Source of the DNA: Acinetobacter lactucae
GTDB taxonomy: Bacteria; Pseudomonadota; Gammaproteobacteria; Pseudomonadales; Moraxellaceae
NCBI RefSeq assembly: GCF_001605885.1
Contig: NZ_LRPE01000013.1
Span: forward strand, 1 to 64,000
Length of the DNA: 64,000 nucleotides
Reading direction: 5' to 3'
Below, piece after piece: positions 1 to 10,190 of this stretch. The position numbers and the translations under genes were made by a program. Each line of letters starts with the position of its first letter. Position 1 is the first letter of the stretch. The notes below the pieces were generated by a model. It did no database searches, was not told the DNA's origin, and saw only the letters and a list, made by a program, of their open reading frames with translations.

Positions 1-446
1 GTATTATTATTTTATTTAGTAACTCTATTAAAGCTTAAATACTGAAAATTAATAAAATAATCTATATCTCTTAACTGCCTATAAAGTGATTAAGCCCCAT
101 TTACTTTGCAAACAAACTTATGTAACTTAGCTCAAAGTAAGCCCCTAAATGCTTCTTCTTCTCATTTCACTCATCAAAACATATATAATTTCAAAAAATG
201 CCATATAATTTTTATAATTATAATACTCTTATACTATTTTATAATGACGTTCATTTATTATAATACCATTATAATCTTAATATATATGTTCAGTATTTCA
301 TCTATATATACCCTTTCAAATGAATATATATTAACCAAATAAACTAAATATATTATTTGTCTTTTTAATAAAAATTAATAAGAATAACCAAGGTCAGAGT
401 TTTGAATAAACTTGTTCAGTAAAACTATAGGCAAAGGATTGATTGT
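1..446. other. AT-rich gene-free left flank
   Basis: This stretch is very AT-rich, with runs of TATA-like sequence around 200-340. I found no convincing gene. A 78-codon reading frame at 106-342 begins with TTG, has no ribosome binding site and has the Ile/Tyr/Phe-heavy composition of random AT-rich DNA. The right end holds the ribosome binding site of the next gene, an AAAGGA about 8 bases before its ATG. The promoter of that gene should lie here, but no clear -35/-10 pair stands out. Confidence 0.6.
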
Positions 447-1784
447 ATGCTGACATTACTTGGTGTTGGCATGATTTTGTGCTTCATGTACTTAATCATG
501 TCCAAACGTTTAAGCCCTATTATTGCTTTAATTCTCATCCCATTTCTTTTCGCTCTCATTGCTTGGGGCCTAGGTCATTACTTTGAAAGTTTAAGTCATA
601 TTGAACTCAAAGGTCTCAGTGAGATGATGCTGGATGGCATCAAAAAATTAGCGCCAACTGGCGTAATGCTTTTATTCGCAATTTTATATTTTGCCTTAAT
701 GATCGATGCAGGTCTTTTCGACCCACCGGTTAAATGGATTTTAAAAAAAGTTAAAGGCGATCCTTTAAAAATTACCCTAGGAACTGTCTTTTTAACTACT
801 CTCGTTTCTTTAGATGGTGATGGTTCAACCACCTATATGATTTGTGTCGCTGCAATGTTGCCACTTTATCAACGTCTAGGCATGAACACTCTTATTATGA
901 CAGCCCTGATGCTGCTCTGTAGTGGTGTAATGAACTTAACGCCATGGGGTGGTCCTACCGCTCGTGCTGCGAGTGCTCTTCAAGTTGATCCGAGCCATAT
1001 TTTCGTACCAATGATTCTTCCAATGATCGTTAGTATTGGTTGGTTATTCTTCTTGGCATACCTATATGGTCGCTATGAACAAAAACGTTTAGGCGTGATT
1101 GAGCTTGAAAGTCATCATGGTGACAACATTACGGTATCAAAAGATCCTGAAGCGACACGTCCACATTTACGTAAAGTGAATATGGTACTCACGATTATTC
1201 TCATGATTGCATTAATCAAAGGTATTTTACCGATGTCGGTGCTATTCATGATAGCGTTCTGTATTGCAATGCTCATTAACTATCCGAATGTTGATATGCA
1301 GAAAAAACGTATTGCAATGCATGCAGATAGTGTCTTAGCAGTTGTTGGTTTAATTTTTGCGGCTGGTATTTTTACAGGTATTTTATCTGGTACAGGTATG
1401 GTTGAGGCGATGTCTAAGGAATTCGTCGCAATGATTCCTCCAAGCATGGGGCCATATCTCGCACCGATTACCGCTCTAGTCAGTATGCCTTTGACATTCT
1501 TTATGTCAAATGATGCATTCTTCTATGGTGTATTACCAATTCTTGCTGAAGCTGCTTCGCATTACGGTATTAGCCCAGAAGCTATTGCGCGTGCATCAAT
1601 TATCGGTCAGCCAGTGCACCTGCTCTCACCTCTTGTTCCATCCACCTATTTGTTATGTGGCCTTGCAAAAGTTGATTTTGGAGACCATCAAAAATTCACT
1701 CTCAAGTGGGCATTTATAACATGTATGGTTTTGATGGGGACCGCTTTAGTGATTGGTGTTTTCCCACTTTTTAGCACACTTTAA
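447..1784 (+). CDS. CitMHS-family citrate/divalent metal:proton symporter
   Basis: An inner-membrane secondary transporter of 445 residues, the usual size for the CitMHS family, which takes up citrate complexed with a divalent metal. The protein is hydrophobic throughout, with about a dozen membrane segments starting at residue 1. Family-like features include the LDGDGSTTYM stretch near residue 125 and a PWGGPTARA stretch near 170, both in re-entrant regions. ATG at 447 follows an AAAGGA ribosome binding site. The gene stands alone and ends at a hairpin terminator shared with the opposing gene. No two-component regulator is adjacent. The exact substrate (citrate or another tricarboxylate) and the preferred metal cannot be read from the sequence. 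Confidence 0.85.
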   Translation: MLTLLGVGMILCFMYLIMSKRLSPIIALILIPFLFALIAWGLGHYFESLSHIELKGLSEMMLDGIKKLAPTGVMLLFAILYFALMIDAGLFDPPVKWILKKVKGDPLKITLGTVFLTTLVSLDGDGSTTYMICVAAMLPLYQRLGMNTLIMTALMLLCSGVMNLTPWGGPTARAASALQVDPSHIFVPMILPMIVSIGWLFFLAYLYGRYEQKRLGVIELESHHGDNITVSKDPEATRPHLRKVNMVLTIILMIALIKGILPMSVLFMIAFCIAMLINYPNVDMQKKRIAMHADSVLAVVGLIFAAGIFTGILSGTGMVEAMSKEFVAMIPPSMGPYLAPITALVSMPLTFFMSNDAFFYGVLPILAEAASHYGISPEAIARASIIGQPVHLLSPLVPSTYLLCGLAKVDFGDHQKFTLKWAFITCMVLMGTALVIGVFPLFSTL

Positions 1785-1798
1785 TTATTCTTCTAAAA

Positions 1799-1826
1799 TA
1801 AAAGCCCCAAACGGGGCTTTTTTTAT
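1799..1826 (+). terminator. Bidirectional intrinsic terminator
   Basis: Eight-base-pair stem (1801-1808 with 1813-1820, GC-rich core GCCCC/GGGGC) and a four-base loop, followed by a T run on the plus strand and preceded by A's that give a T run on the minus strand. It serves the citrate-type transporter and the convergent gene, whose stop codon lies within the T run. Confidence 0.85.
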
Positions 1827-2320
1827 TTTTCTACATATTCAATTAATTGATCTAACACAATATGAAAATGCAACGTAATATCTTCTTCTAAAATTTTATA
1901 AGCATTATCGAACTGAACCATTGGCCAACCTTCTTTCCAAAATGGGAAGATATCGTGCAAATCTTGAGTAACGATTGCATCATCATAGCTAATCGCTTGT
2001 GCAATTTGTGCCAAAACTTGAGCAGTATCCGCACCATCAAGCTGGTTGTAATCAATCCCATGTTGCTTAAAAAGACGAATACGATCTTTCTTATAACGCA
2101 TTTTCTTTTCTTGAGCTGGGAATAAGTTAAACACTAAGGTCACAGCTTCAATAAAATGACGTTCAAAATTTTGATGTAAAACAACTAAGGCATTTTTATG
2201 GCTTTCTTGTCTACCGGCTTTGCCACCCGCACGGATAATTTGCTGTGCTTCTTCCGCCAGATTTACTGTTTTAAGTTCATTAAGGCGATTTAAGATTTGG
2301 GCTGGCGTTACATCAACCAT
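1823..2320 (-). CDS. Conserved hypothetical protein, 165 aa
   Basis: A soluble, charged, mostly helical protein of 165 residues with no signal peptide or membrane segment. I do not recognise the family. ATG at 2320 is preceded by AAGG at a good distance. Codon use looks like that of neighbouring genes, and the frame is open for its whole length with terminators on both sides, so it is very probably a real monocistronic gene. The C-terminal half is rich in acidic residues, Ile and Tyr. Nothing in the context (a transporter on one side, cysN on the other) points to a function. Confidence 0.7.
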   Translation of the reverse strand: MVDVTPAQILNRLNELKTVNLAEEAQQIIRAGGKAGRQESHKNALVVLHQNFERHFIEAVTLVFNLFPAQEKKMRYKKDRIRLFKQHGIDYNQLDGADTAQVLAQIAQAISYDDAIVTQDLHDIFPFWKEGWPMVQFDNAYKILEEDITLHFHIVLDQLIEYVEK

Positions 2321-2412
2321 AGAAAGACCTTCGGTGCTATCGATAAAGGAGCGTATTTTGACACACTTTGCTTATTGTTGATATTCACGAATATGGTCAT
2401 TATCGCTTAAAA

Positions 2413-2442
2413 ATAAAAAAGCCCTGAATACTCAGGGCTTTT
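2413..2442 (-). terminator. Intrinsic terminator of cysDN
   Basis: Inverted repeat GCCCTGA (2421-2427) / TCAGGGC (2432-2438) with flanking A's that become a U run in the minus-strand transcript, just past the cysN stop codon. Confidence 0.85.
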
Positions 2443-2457
2443 GAAGAACTTAACGAA

Positions 2458-4071
2458 TTATAAACGTACTAACGCGATAATTTGTTCAACCAACTCATCA
2501 ACATTTTCGGTTGTAATACTAGTATCAGTCCCTTCAGCAACTGTCGTTAAAACAGTTACACCGGTTTGACGCAGCAAAGCAACTTGCTCTTCCGTTAGAT
2601 CAGCTTTTGCAATCGCAACTACACCTTGTTGGATCAATAAACTTTCTAAAACTTGAGCTTTCTCGATTAACTGTGCAGAAATCCCAATCACCGCTGGCTT
2701 TTGACCTAAACGTGCAGCACGATCTTCAGCTGTTACAGGATTACTATGCGCAGTCCATTCAACAGCAGCTTCAACCATACCCGCACCAACAGTTACGTTG
2801 CTTAAGCGGTCAATAAAGATGAACGAACCTGTATAACGAGAATCTTGATATTGATCAAATACAACTGGCGCATCGAACTCAACCACAACATCTGCAATCG
2901 CATTTAACTCAAGCTCTTCCACATGTGTGTGTTCAAGTGTATTCACATTCACACGATAATGGATATTAGTGACTTTAGCCGGAACGGTCTGTGTACCAAT
3001 CTTAACGTTGTACAACTTACCTTTCACGAGCGGATGTTCATTCATCCATACTACTGAAGCACGAACACTACGTGAAATTAATGGTTGCTCGCCAGCACGC
3101 ACCAAAACGTTACCGCGGCTAATATCAATTTCATCATTTAGAGTTAATGTAACCGCTTGGCCTGCTACAGCCTGCTCAAGATTTCCATCAAATGTGACGA
3201 TTTCTTTAATTGTTGAACGCTTACCTGACGGCAAGGCAACAATCTCATCACCCACATTGATTTCACCTAAAGCAATCGTACCTGCAAAACCACGGAAATC
3301 TAAGTTTGGACGGTTTACATACTGAACAGGGAAACGAAATTCGTGTTTGTTCGACTCACGACTAATTTCCACCGACTCAAGAATGCTCATCAAGGTTTGT
3401 CCCTTGTACCACGGCGTATGAGCTGACGGATTTACAACGTTATCGCCATTTAAAGCAGAGATTGGTACAAACTGAATATTGGCTGGACGGCGATCACCTA
3501 ACTGGCTTACGAAAGCATCATATTCACTCTGAATTTCATTAAAGCGTTCAGGAGAGTACTCAACCAAATCCATCTTATTGATTGCAACAACGATATTTTT
3601 AATACCCAGCAAACTTGCAATAAACGTATGTCGACGAGTTTGAGTTTGTACACCATAACGCGCATCAATCAAGATGATTGCCAAGTCCGCAGTTGACGCA
3701 CCTGTTGCCATGTTACGGGTATATTGCTCATGCCCTGGGGTATCCGCAATAATAAACTTACGTTTTTCAGTTGAGAAATAACGGTAAGCTACGTCAATGG
3801 TAATACCTTGCTCACGTTCTGCTTGTAGACCGTCTACCAGTAATGCCAAGTCTGGTGCATCACCCGTAGTTCCTACTTTTTTACTGTCACGCGTTACTGC
3901 TTGCAATTGATCTTCATAAATCAATTTTGAATCGTAGAGTAAACGTCCAATAAGCGTACTTTTACCATCGTCTACGTTACCACAAGTCAAAAAGCGTAGA
4001 AGGTCTTTTTGTTCATGTTGCTTTAAATAGGCTAAGATATCTTGACTGATTAATTCTGATTGATGAGACAT
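2458..4071 (-). CDS. cysN: Sulfate adenylyltransferase subunit 1 (GTPase)
   Basis: The GTPase subunit of ATP sulfurylase, which couples GTP hydrolysis to adenylylation of sulfate in the cytoplasm, the first step of assimilatory sulfate reduction. All G motifs are visible: P-loop GNVDDGKST at 31-39, DTPG at 110-113 and NKMD at 165-168, followed by the EF-Tu-like beta-barrel domains to about residue 440. The protein is 537 residues, some 60 longer than E. coli CysN. The last 82 residues (from GQKPAV at 456) sit where other bacteria carry a fused APS kinase, but they have no P-loop, so they look like a remnant or a new domain. The gene follows cysD after 30 bases, so the two are co-transcribed. 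Confidence 0.95.
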   Translation of the reverse strand: MSHQSELISQDILAYLKQHEQKDLLRFLTCGNVDDGKSTLIGRLLYDSKLIYEDQLQAVTRDSKKVGTTGDAPDLALLVDGLQAEREQGITIDVAYRYFSTEKRKFIIADTPGHEQYTRNMATGASTADLAIILIDARYGVQTQTRRHTFIASLLGIKNIVVAINKMDLVEYSPERFNEIQSEYDAFVSQLGDRRPANIQFVPISALNGDNVVNPSAHTPWYKGQTLMSILESVEISRESNKHEFRFPVQYVNRPNLDFRGFAGTIALGEINVGDEIVALPSGKRSTIKEIVTFDGNLEQAVAGQAVTLTLNDEIDISRGNVLVRAGEQPLISRSVRASVVWMNEHPLVKGKLYNVKIGTQTVPAKVTNIHYRVNVNTLEHTHVEELELNAIADVVVEFDAPVVFDQYQDSRYTGSFIFIDRLSNVTVGAGMVEAAVEWTAHSNPVTAEDRAARLGQKPAVIGISAQLIEKAQVLESLLIQQGVVAIAKADLTEEQVALLRQTGVTVLTTVAEGTDTSITTENVDELVEQIIALVRL

Positions 4072-4101
4072 TGCTCAAACTCCACAAATTTAGAAATTGT
4101 C

Positions 4102-5010
4102 TTAGAAATAGCCTTCTTGCTTTTTCTTTTCCATTGAGCCCGCTTCATCATGGTCAATCATACGACCTTGACGCTCAGAACTCGTGGCTAAAAGCATCTC
4201 TTGGATAATTTCAGGTAACGTATCTGCTTCAGACTCAACTGCACCAGTTAACGGGTAACAGCCAAGTGTACGGAAACGTACAGACTTCATCTGTGGAACT
4301 TCACCCTCTTTTAAACGCATACGTTCATCATCAACCATTATTAACGTACCGCTACGCTCTACTACTGGACGAACAGCAGAGAAATAAAGAGGAACGATTT
4401 GAATATTTTCTAAATAGATATATTGCCAGATATCTAACTCAGTCCAGTTAGATAAAGGGAATACACGAATACTTTCACCTTTGTTCACTTTACCATTGTA
4501 AAGATTCCAAAGTTCAGGACGTTGGTTTTTCGGGTCCCAACGGTGCTTGCTATCGCGGAATGAGTAAACACGCTCTTTAGCACGTGATTTTTCTTCATCA
4601 CGACGTGCACCACCAAAAGCAGCATCAAATTGATATTTATCCAAAGCCTGTTTTAAAGCTTGGGTTTTCATAATATCTGTATATTTTGAACTACCATGAT
4701 CGAACGGGTTGATTCCAGCTTCACGGCCTTCTTTGTTCTGGTGAACAATTAAGTCAAAACCATGAGTTTTTGCCATGTTATCGCGGAATGCGATCATATC
4801 TTTAAACTTCCAACCCGTATCTACATGTAATAATGGGAATGGAAGTTTAGCTGGATAAAATGCTTTTAACGCAAGATGAAGCATAACAGCCGAGTCTTTA
4901 CCAATTGAGTAAAGCATGACTGGGTTTTCGAATTCTGCAGCAACTTCACGAATAATGTGAATACTTTCGGCTTCAAGTTGCTTGAGATGTGTGAGTCTTG
5001 ATTCAGTCAT
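4102..5010 (-). CDS. cysD: Sulfate adenylyltransferase subunit 2
   Basis: The catalytic subunit of ATP sulfurylase, forming adenosine 5'-phosphosulfate from sulfate and ATP with CysN. It has the PAPS-reductase-like ATP pyrophosphatase motif ([13 protein letters not shown], SxGKDS) near residue 40 and the family C-terminus rich in Lys and Glu ending KKKQEGYF. The protein has 302 residues, matching E. coli CysD. I place the start at ATG 5010: AAGGA lies 7 bases upstream, while a GTG two codons earlier has no such spacing. The start codon lies inside the last codons of an upstream 32-residue ORF, so translation may be coupled. cysN follows directly. Confidence 0.95.
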   Translation of the reverse strand: MTESRLTHLKQLEAESIHIIREVAAEFENPVMLYSIGKDSAVMLHLALKAFYPAKLPFPLLHVDTGWKFKDMIAFRDNMAKTHGFDLIVHQNKEGREAGINPFDHGSSKYTDIMKTQALKQALDKYQFDAAFGGARRDEEKSRAKERVYSFRDSKHRWDPKNQRPELWNLYNGKVNKGESIRVFPLSNWTELDIWQYIYLENIQIVPLYFSAVRPVVERSGTLIMVDDERMRLKEGEVPQMKSVRFRTLGCYPLTGAVESEADTLPEIIQEMLLATSSERQGRMIDHDEAGSMEKKKQEGYF

Positions 5011-5101
5011 GAACACGTCCTTCTCTATCCATTTTGCCCATAAAATCTAGAAGTAGTATTAAACCACCACCTAGAAGACCATGTGGAGGAACGAGTGCCA
5101 T
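5003..5101 (-). CDS. Possible 32-aa leader peptide overlapping cysD
   Basis: A 32-codon ORF with an ATG at 5101 and a good GGAG ribosome binding site 5 bases upstream. Its TGA stop (5005-5003) lies inside the first codons of cysD, so the two frames overlap by 8 bases. The peptide starts [13 protein letters not shown], is hydrophobic in the middle and ends charged (DREGRVHD). It is not enriched in Cys or Met as an attenuation leader might be. The LVPPHG start recalls the N-terminus of the unrelated Sat-type ATP sulfurylase, which may be chance. It could couple cysD translation to a leader. The evidence is only ORF, ribosome binding site and overlap. Confidence 0.45.
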   Translation of the reverse strand: MALVPPHGLLGGGLILLLDFMGKMDREGRVHD

Positions 5102-5338
5102 AACAACTCCAATTTTTCGTGATAGATAATCTAACCACAAGCCCTTATATGGCTTATAGCATTAGTTATGCATTATAGTGATTTAAAACCGATTCCTTTT
5201 GCTTGTTTTTTCATATTGATATTCGATTTAATCATATACATGTAATATGCTGATTCATCTGCATAACTTCACAATCGTAGCTTGTGTATTCAACTTAAGC
5301 AAATCATGTTCTAGTCTTTAGATTTCTCTAAAAACCAT

Positions 5339-5371
5339 AAAAAAAGAGAAGCATTAGCTTCCCTTTTTTTA
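5339..5371 (-). terminator. Intrinsic terminator of the Wzi-family gene
   Basis: Short stem GAAGC (5348-5352) / GCTTC (5357-5361) with loop ATTA, flanked by A7 and T7 runs, 15 bases past the stop codon of the minus-strand gene. Confidence 0.75.
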
Positions 5372-5385
5372 AACATAATCTAATC

Positions 5386-6828
5386 TTAGAAACCAAACAT
5401 TTTTCGTTCTAGTGGAATTTCAATCCCAATAGATGCACCTGCATCATTACCCTCAAGATCCGAGTCACTTACCCACCCATTAATTTTTAATGGAAGATCA
5501 GGTTTGATGAAATGCGTCCAAGTTAAATCAAGGGCTTTAATTTCATCGTCTTTAGGGAATGCTTTATTGATTGCCAAGTTAGATTGATTAACTTTAACCA
5601 CCATTGCACGACCACTTAAACGGTTCATGACATCAAAGCGGATATCCCCACCCACTGAATACATTTGCCCGTCACCACCCATCGCGTGGCCTAACGGGAA
5701 ACCATGTTGATAATAGCCATCTTTATAAACCGAATGCGTATAAGAGATACTCTTTACATCTCCATTTGTACGTGTATCAGCCCATTCCGCATAAAGTTGA
5801 TAAGGCATGTTGTTATAGCTAGATGAATAGTCAACCCCAGCTAAATACATTTTCTTCGATGGTAAATAACCAGCTTCGTCTTCACCTACATATTGGCCAT
5901 AAATACTTGCTGGAATATTCAACAACGGTTGCAATGACAAACGACCATCAAAGCCAGCCAACTGATTTGATGGATTTTCGGTATCTCCATAGACATTATC
6001 ATTACCCTTAATTGCATCCCATAAAGAGCTAAAGCTTTCTGAGCGACCGTCTCCACCCCACTGAATAGCACGCGATGCACCTAACTCGATATATGGTAAT
6101 GGTTGTGCAGTTAAACGTAATCCAATTAATTTAGCATCTGGAACTGCTTTATAATCATCTAATTGACCAGCAAAAGCTTGATATTGCCAAGGACCAATCC
6201 AAGATAACCATTTTGTCTCAAAAGAATTTTGTACAGCACGTTGTGCCGTTACACCATAAACTGGGCGGCTAGCATCGCCACGAATTAAGCTACCATCATG
6301 ACCTGGACCCCACCATGTTGGAATTTGACCCGCTACTACCCACTGATTCCAAAGTTTACCTGCAACATATGAGCCTTCAACATTAACGTCTTGCCCATTA
6401 TCAATTTGAGGATCTTTTTCTGCATTTACTCGGATTTTAGCATCCCAGTTTTCACCACCCGCATTAAACTCTAATGAACCTTGATATTGAGCTTTTTGGT
6501 TATCCCCAAATGCTTGTGGAATATTTTTAATATCAGTTTCAGCAAAAGCACCTACTTTAACTGTATTGTTATCTGCTTTTAATGCATTAAGAACTGAGTT
6601 AATAACTTTTTGTTGAGCTGGATGAGACACTTTTGCCTGAGAGAGCGCACGCTGAATTTCATCACCACTTAACGGCCAAGTTGAAGTGCTAATATTGATA
6701 ACACCTTGTTGATTTAACCAATTTAAGTCGGTACGTAAGTCTTCATTATTTAGCACTAAACCTTGTGCAAAAATAGCGGATGAAGCAGTTGCCAATATTG
6801 CAATCGAAAGTGTTTTTCTTAGAAACAT
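5386..6828 (-). CDS. Capsule assembly Wzi-family outer-membrane protein
   Basis: An outer-membrane beta-barrel of the Wzi/Caps_assemb family (480 residues), whose E. coli member anchors capsular polysaccharide to the cell surface. It has a signal peptide of about 20 residues ending at Ala-Gln, a small N-terminal helical part, then alternating amphipathic strands, ending in Phe-Gly-Phe as is typical for barrel assembly. The ATG at 6828 is preferred over an in-frame TTG three codons upstream because the TTG has no ribosome binding site. The gene stands alone and is far from any visible capsule locus. Terminators lie on both sides. Attachment of capsule in this strain is inferred from family only. 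Confidence 0.85.
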   Translation of the reverse strand: MFLRKTLSIAILATASSAIFAQGLVLNNEDLRTDLNWLNQQGVINISTSTWPLSGDEIQRALSQAKVSHPAQQKVINSVLNALKADNNTVKVGAFAETDIKNIPQAFGDNQKAQYQGSLEFNAGGENWDAKIRVNAEKDPQIDNGQDVNVEGSYVAGKLWNQWVVAGQIPTWWGPGHDGSLIRGDASRPVYGVTAQRAVQNSFETKWLSWIGPWQYQAFAGQLDDYKAVPDAKLIGLRLTAQPLPYIELGASRAIQWGGDGRSESFSSLWDAIKGNDNVYGDTENPSNQLAGFDGRLSLQPLLNIPASIYGQYVGEDEAGYLPSKKMYLAGVDYSSSYNNMPYQLYAEWADTRTNGDVKSISYTHSVYKDGYYQHGFPLGHAMGGDGQMYSVGGDIRFDVMNRLSGRAMVVKVNQSNLAINKAFPKDDEIKALDLTWTHFIKPDLPLKINGWVSDSDLEGNDAGASIGIEIPLERKMFGF

Positions 6829-6969
6829 GCCAGCCAATTCTCAAAGTTATTTATGAGCAACACCTTAAATTTTTTATCACAACTTTGCAATTGTTAAACT
6901 GTGCAATTACATTTTTTAACGCTATCTTAAGGTTAGTATAATTAGGTAAGTTTCTAGATATAAAAAGTA

Positions 6970-7002
6970 ATAAAAAAGGCAGTATAAATACTGCCTTTTT
7001 GC
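6970..7002 (-). terminator. Intrinsic terminator of lysS
   Basis: Perfect 8-bp stem GGCAGTAT (6978-6985) / ATACTGCC (6988-6995) with flanking A6 and T5 runs, directly past the lysS stop codon. It could work in both directions. Confidence 0.85.
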
Positions 7003-7013
7003 ATCTTAGAAGA

Positions 7014-8543
7014 TTAACCTTCTTTACGACGCATGTGCGGGAATAAAATTACATCGCGAATACTTGGCGCATCAGCAAATAACATAACTAAACGATCGAT
7101 ACCGATACCTTCACCTGCTGTTGGAGGTAAACCATATTCAAGTGCTTCAACAAAATCTGCATCGTAATGCATTGCTTCATCATCACCTGCGTCTTTTTCC
7201 GCTACCTGAGCTTGGAAACGTTCAGCCTGATCAATCGGGTCATTTAACTCGCTGAAGCCATTTGCTAACTCACGACCACCGATGAAGAATTCAAAACGAT
7301 CTGTAACGTGTGGATTGTCATCATTACGACGCGCCAATGGAGAAGTTTCCGCTGGGTAATCAGTAATAAAAGTTGGCTGACGAAGTTTAGTCTCAACAGT
7401 TTCTTCAAATACGATCGTTTGAAGCTTGCCTAAACCAAAACCTGGCTTAACTTCTTCTTTTAACTCTTCACGAATAAATTTTGCAAGAAACTCGCGATCA
7501 CCTACATTTTCAGGTGTGAACTGCGGATTGTTCTCTAAAATCGCATCGAACATAGAGATTTTTTTGAATGGTCCTTTGAAGCTAAATACTTCACCTTGGT
7601 AAGGAACATCAGTTGTACCTAGAATATCCAAAGCCAACTTTTCAAGCATATTTTCAGTCAATGCCATTAAATCTTTATAATCAGCATATGCCTGATAGAA
7701 CTCAATCATCGTGAATTCAGGGTTATGACGTGTTGATACCCCTTCATTACGGAAGTTACGGTTGATTTCAAAAACACGTTCAAACCCACCAACAACTAAA
7801 CGCTTCAAATAAAGTTCAGGTGCAATACGTAAGAATAAAGGCATATCCAAAGCATTGTGATGTGTTTCGAATGGACGCGCAGAAGCACCGCCCGGAATCA
7901 CATGCATCATTGGCGTTTCAACTTCCATGAAACGTTCATTGTTTAAAAATGCTCGAATACCTGCAACAACTTTGGCACGGATTTCAAAAGTTTTACGTGT
8001 CTCTTCATTCACGATTAAGTCAAGGTAACGTTTACGGTACTTAACTTCTGTGTCATTTAAGCCATGAAATTTATCTGGTAACGGACGAAGAGATTTTGTA
8101 AGAAGTTCAAAACCTTCAAGATGAACATATAAGTCACCTTTGCCTGAACGTCCGATATAACCTTCGGCAGCAATGATGTCACCAAGATCTAAACCTTTAA
8201 TGGTTTCAAGAATATCTTTTGGTAAGCCTTTACGGTCAACATATAACTGAATACGACCTGTCATGTCTTGAATCACCATGAAAGAACCACGGTTTAACAT
8301 GACACGCCCAGCCACTTTTACATAGACATGCTCAGCGCTTTCAATTTGTTCTTTCGACTGATCTTTAAATTGTTCTTGTAGATCAGCAGCGTAATGTTCA
8401 CGCTTAAAAGTATTTGGCCAAGGACTCTTTCCAGTTTCCTTTGCAACATCTTGGATTTGCTTTAATTTGGCATGACGCTGTGCAATTAAATCGTTTTCGG
8501 AAATAGTTGGTTCAGAAGTCGATTGAGCGTTTTGTTGCGTCAT
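7014..8543 (-). CDS. lysS: Lysyl-tRNA synthetase, class II
   Basis: Charges tRNA-Lys with lysine in the cytoplasm. It has an N-terminal OB-fold anticodon-binding domain (residues about 60-165) and a class II catalytic core with motif 2 [14 protein letters not shown] and motif 3 [13 protein letters not shown] near the C-terminus. The length is 509 residues from the ATG at 8543, close to E. coli LysS (505). That start has GAGG about 7 bases upstream. An ATG 33 bases further up has no ribosome binding site and would add residues unlike the family. The gene appears monocistronic. Confidence 0.97.
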   Translation of the reverse strand: MTQQNAQSTSEPTISENDLIAQRHAKLKQIQDVAKETGKSPWPNTFKREHYAADLQEQFKDQSKEQIESAEHVYVKVAGRVMLNRGSFMVIQDMTGRIQLYVDRKGLPKDILETIKGLDLGDIIAAEGYIGRSGKGDLYVHLEGFELLTKSLRPLPDKFHGLNDTEVKYRKRYLDLIVNEETRKTFEIRAKVVAGIRAFLNNERFMEVETPMMHVIPGGASARPFETHHNALDMPLFLRIAPELYLKRLVVGGFERVFEINRNFRNEGVSTRHNPEFTMIEFYQAYADYKDLMALTENMLEKLALDILGTTDVPYQGEVFSFKGPFKKISMFDAILENNPQFTPENVGDREFLAKFIREELKEEVKPGFGLGKLQTIVFEETVETKLRQPTFITDYPAETSPLARRNDDNPHVTDRFEFFIGGRELANGFSELNDPIDQAERFQAQVAEKDAGDDEAMHYDADFVEALEYGLPPTAGEGIGIDRLVMLFADAPSIRDVILFPHMRRKEG

Positions 8544-8799
8544 CTCTGCCTCGATTAAGTAAAAATGAAGTGGCATAGCTTAACAGATTGCAGGAGTTTT
8601 TCGAATGATTTCAATCAAACAAAAATGAAAAAAGACAATTTATGGAAAAGAGCAGTACTTTTTAAAGACAAAATGACTTAGACCAATCGCTAAGATCATT
8701 TTTAAAAGCTTTTAGTAAAATATAAAAAAATCCAAATAACCTCGATATTCAAAGGCCCTATTTGCCTTGTATTTTATCAATGAGATTGTGTCGCAAATA

Positions 8800-9288
8800 A
8801 TGAAAATTCTATTTTTACATGGCTTGGATTCTTCTCGTGAATCAACAAAGTTCCACGCCATTTTACATCCTGAAAAATTTTGTATTGACGTTGATTATCG
8901 TAACTTAAGTTATGCATCTGTTGAGTACTTTTATCATCAGGCTATTCAGACGATCAAACCTGATTTACTGGTTGGTCACAGCCTTGGAGGATATTGGGCC
9001 TTAAAAACTGCCGCTCAACATAAATTAGCTGTTATTGTGGCGAATCCAAGTCTTACACCTAGTTTTCGACCTGACTACCCTCAATTGTCAGAAGATGAAC
9101 TCATCCTCTCTAATCCTAAAATGGCCTATTTAGAATTAGGAGACGAGCAACTTGATATGTATCAGGTTCAAGAAAAACTTGCACCCTACATGAATATTGA
9201 AACGGTTGAAGGCGGACACCATCGTTTGGCCTATCCTTCTCGTATCAATGATTTGATTATGAAAATTTATAAAAGATATTTGGCTTAA
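8800..9288 (+). CDS. YqiA-family alpha/beta-fold esterase
   Basis: A small cytoplasmic alpha/beta hydrolase of the YqiA/YcfP (UPF0227) group, known in E. coli as an esterase on short acyl esters. It begins MKILFLHGLDSS, the usual first strand and oxyanion loop. The nucleophile elbow is GHSLGG, and the C-terminal GGHHRL gives the catalytic His. The length is 162 residues from the ATG at 8800, somewhat shorter than E. coli YqiA (193). A TTG 11 codons upstream is open but adds residues before the conserved first strand. The ribosome binding site is weak. The gene is single, and the physiological substrate is unknown. Confidence 0.75.
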   Translation: MKILFLHGLDSSRESTKFHAILHPEKFCIDVDYRNLSYASVEYFYHQAIQTIKPDLLVGHSLGGYWALKTAAQHKLAVIVANPSLTPSFRPDYPQLSEDELILSNPKMAYLELGDEQLDMYQVQEKLAPYMNIETVEGGHHRLAYPSRINDLIMKIYKRYLA

Positions 9289-9303
9289 ATTGATGACGAT
9301 TGC

Positions 9304-9744
9304 CTATTTTCCTTCTGCCAATTTCTTGATTACGTCAAAACCTTGAACGAAGCCACTTTTCAACATACCCATATATTCAGGTAAGGTGGCTAATTCGACT
9401 TTTAAAGTAGTTACATTATCCTGCTGGCTCAAAAAATACTTTTCTAATGAACCGCTCCAACCTTTAACTTCTTCACTTTCTAAATCTTCCTTACCATCCT
9501 TAATCATTCCTAAATGTTTAAAAATTAAGATTTCTGGTTTTTTCATTTCTTCAATAGTGGAAACCATGCCATTACCTTCACCATCTAGGAAATAGGTTTT
9601 ACCACCGACTTGCCAATCAGTACGCATTGAGGAATCTGGAGCAAAAAATTTTGTCCAGGCATTATATGTCTCGTTATTCCAAAGTAATTCCCATACTTTT
9701 TCTATAGGCGCCTCAATTTCTACTTCGTATTCTAAATTTTCCAT
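9304..9744 (-). CDS. SRPBCC (AHSA1/START-like) protein
   Basis: A 146-residue soluble protein of the SRPBCC fold. The family pattern is clear: an opening strand with EIEAPIEKVWELLWN, a central DGEGNGMVSTI strand turn, and a C-terminal amphipathic helix with FDVIKKLAEG. Such proteins bind hydrophobic ligands in a deep cavity or act in stress responses, and no catalytic residues can be assigned. It converges on the YqiA-like gene with a 15-base gap. Its start (ATG 9744) faces the long region upstream of rubA. Confidence 0.75.
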   Translation of the reverse strand: MENLEYEVEIEAPIEKVWELLWNNETYNAWTKFFAPDSSMRTDWQVGGKTYFLDGEGNGMVSTIEEMKKPEILIFKHLGMIKDGKEDLESEEVKGWSGSLEKYFLSQQDNVTTLKVELATLPEYMGMLKSGFVQGFDVIKKLAEGK

Positions 9745-10190
9745 AGTTCATTTCCCTGATTTGTTCCATTTTTATGATGTCGAATTTTAATTTTCGCGTT
9801 TAATGATGACATCTGTTGAATCTTTATTTGTTGTTATTTAGCTTTCTTATTATATAAATCTTTTAAATGAGCAGACACTTTTTATTTCTCAATAATTTCA
9901 CAAACAACATTAAGTTTTAAATTAACATTAAGAATGTATTAGTTATTATTAGTTTATGCTCAAGTTTTGCCTAAATAACCACTTATTTGTCCTAACCTGC
10001 CATTCATCTTTGCTTACGAATGATTAAACTCCGTTATTTGCTTTACATTAAATGTAGAACTGCGTAAAAATTTGATATCCGATCAAAGGCACATTGGTTA
10101 TTATTGACCGGATCGTGGTTACATTATTAATAGATGGAATAGTTTTACTGAAAGGCAGCTTTGAGCAAACTTATCAGTGCGGAGAGTCTC
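9745..10190. other. Intergenic region upstream of rubA
   Basis: A divergent 446-bp region with no ORF worth calling. It must hold the promoters of the SRPBCC gene (leftward) and of rubA (rightward). A TTGACC at 10104-10109 is a candidate -35 for rubA, with TATTAA at 10125-10130 only 15 bases away, so the promoter is uncertain. I see no riboswitch-like structure. Confidence 0.5.

Noticed and set aside
106..342. 78-codon ORF in the left flank
   Set aside because: TTG start, no ribosome binding site, composition of random AT-rich DNA, and no recognisable motif.
8544..8576. Longer start for LysS
   Set aside because: The upstream ATG has no ribosome binding site and the extra residues are unlike the family. 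The ATG at 8543 has GAGG at a good distance.
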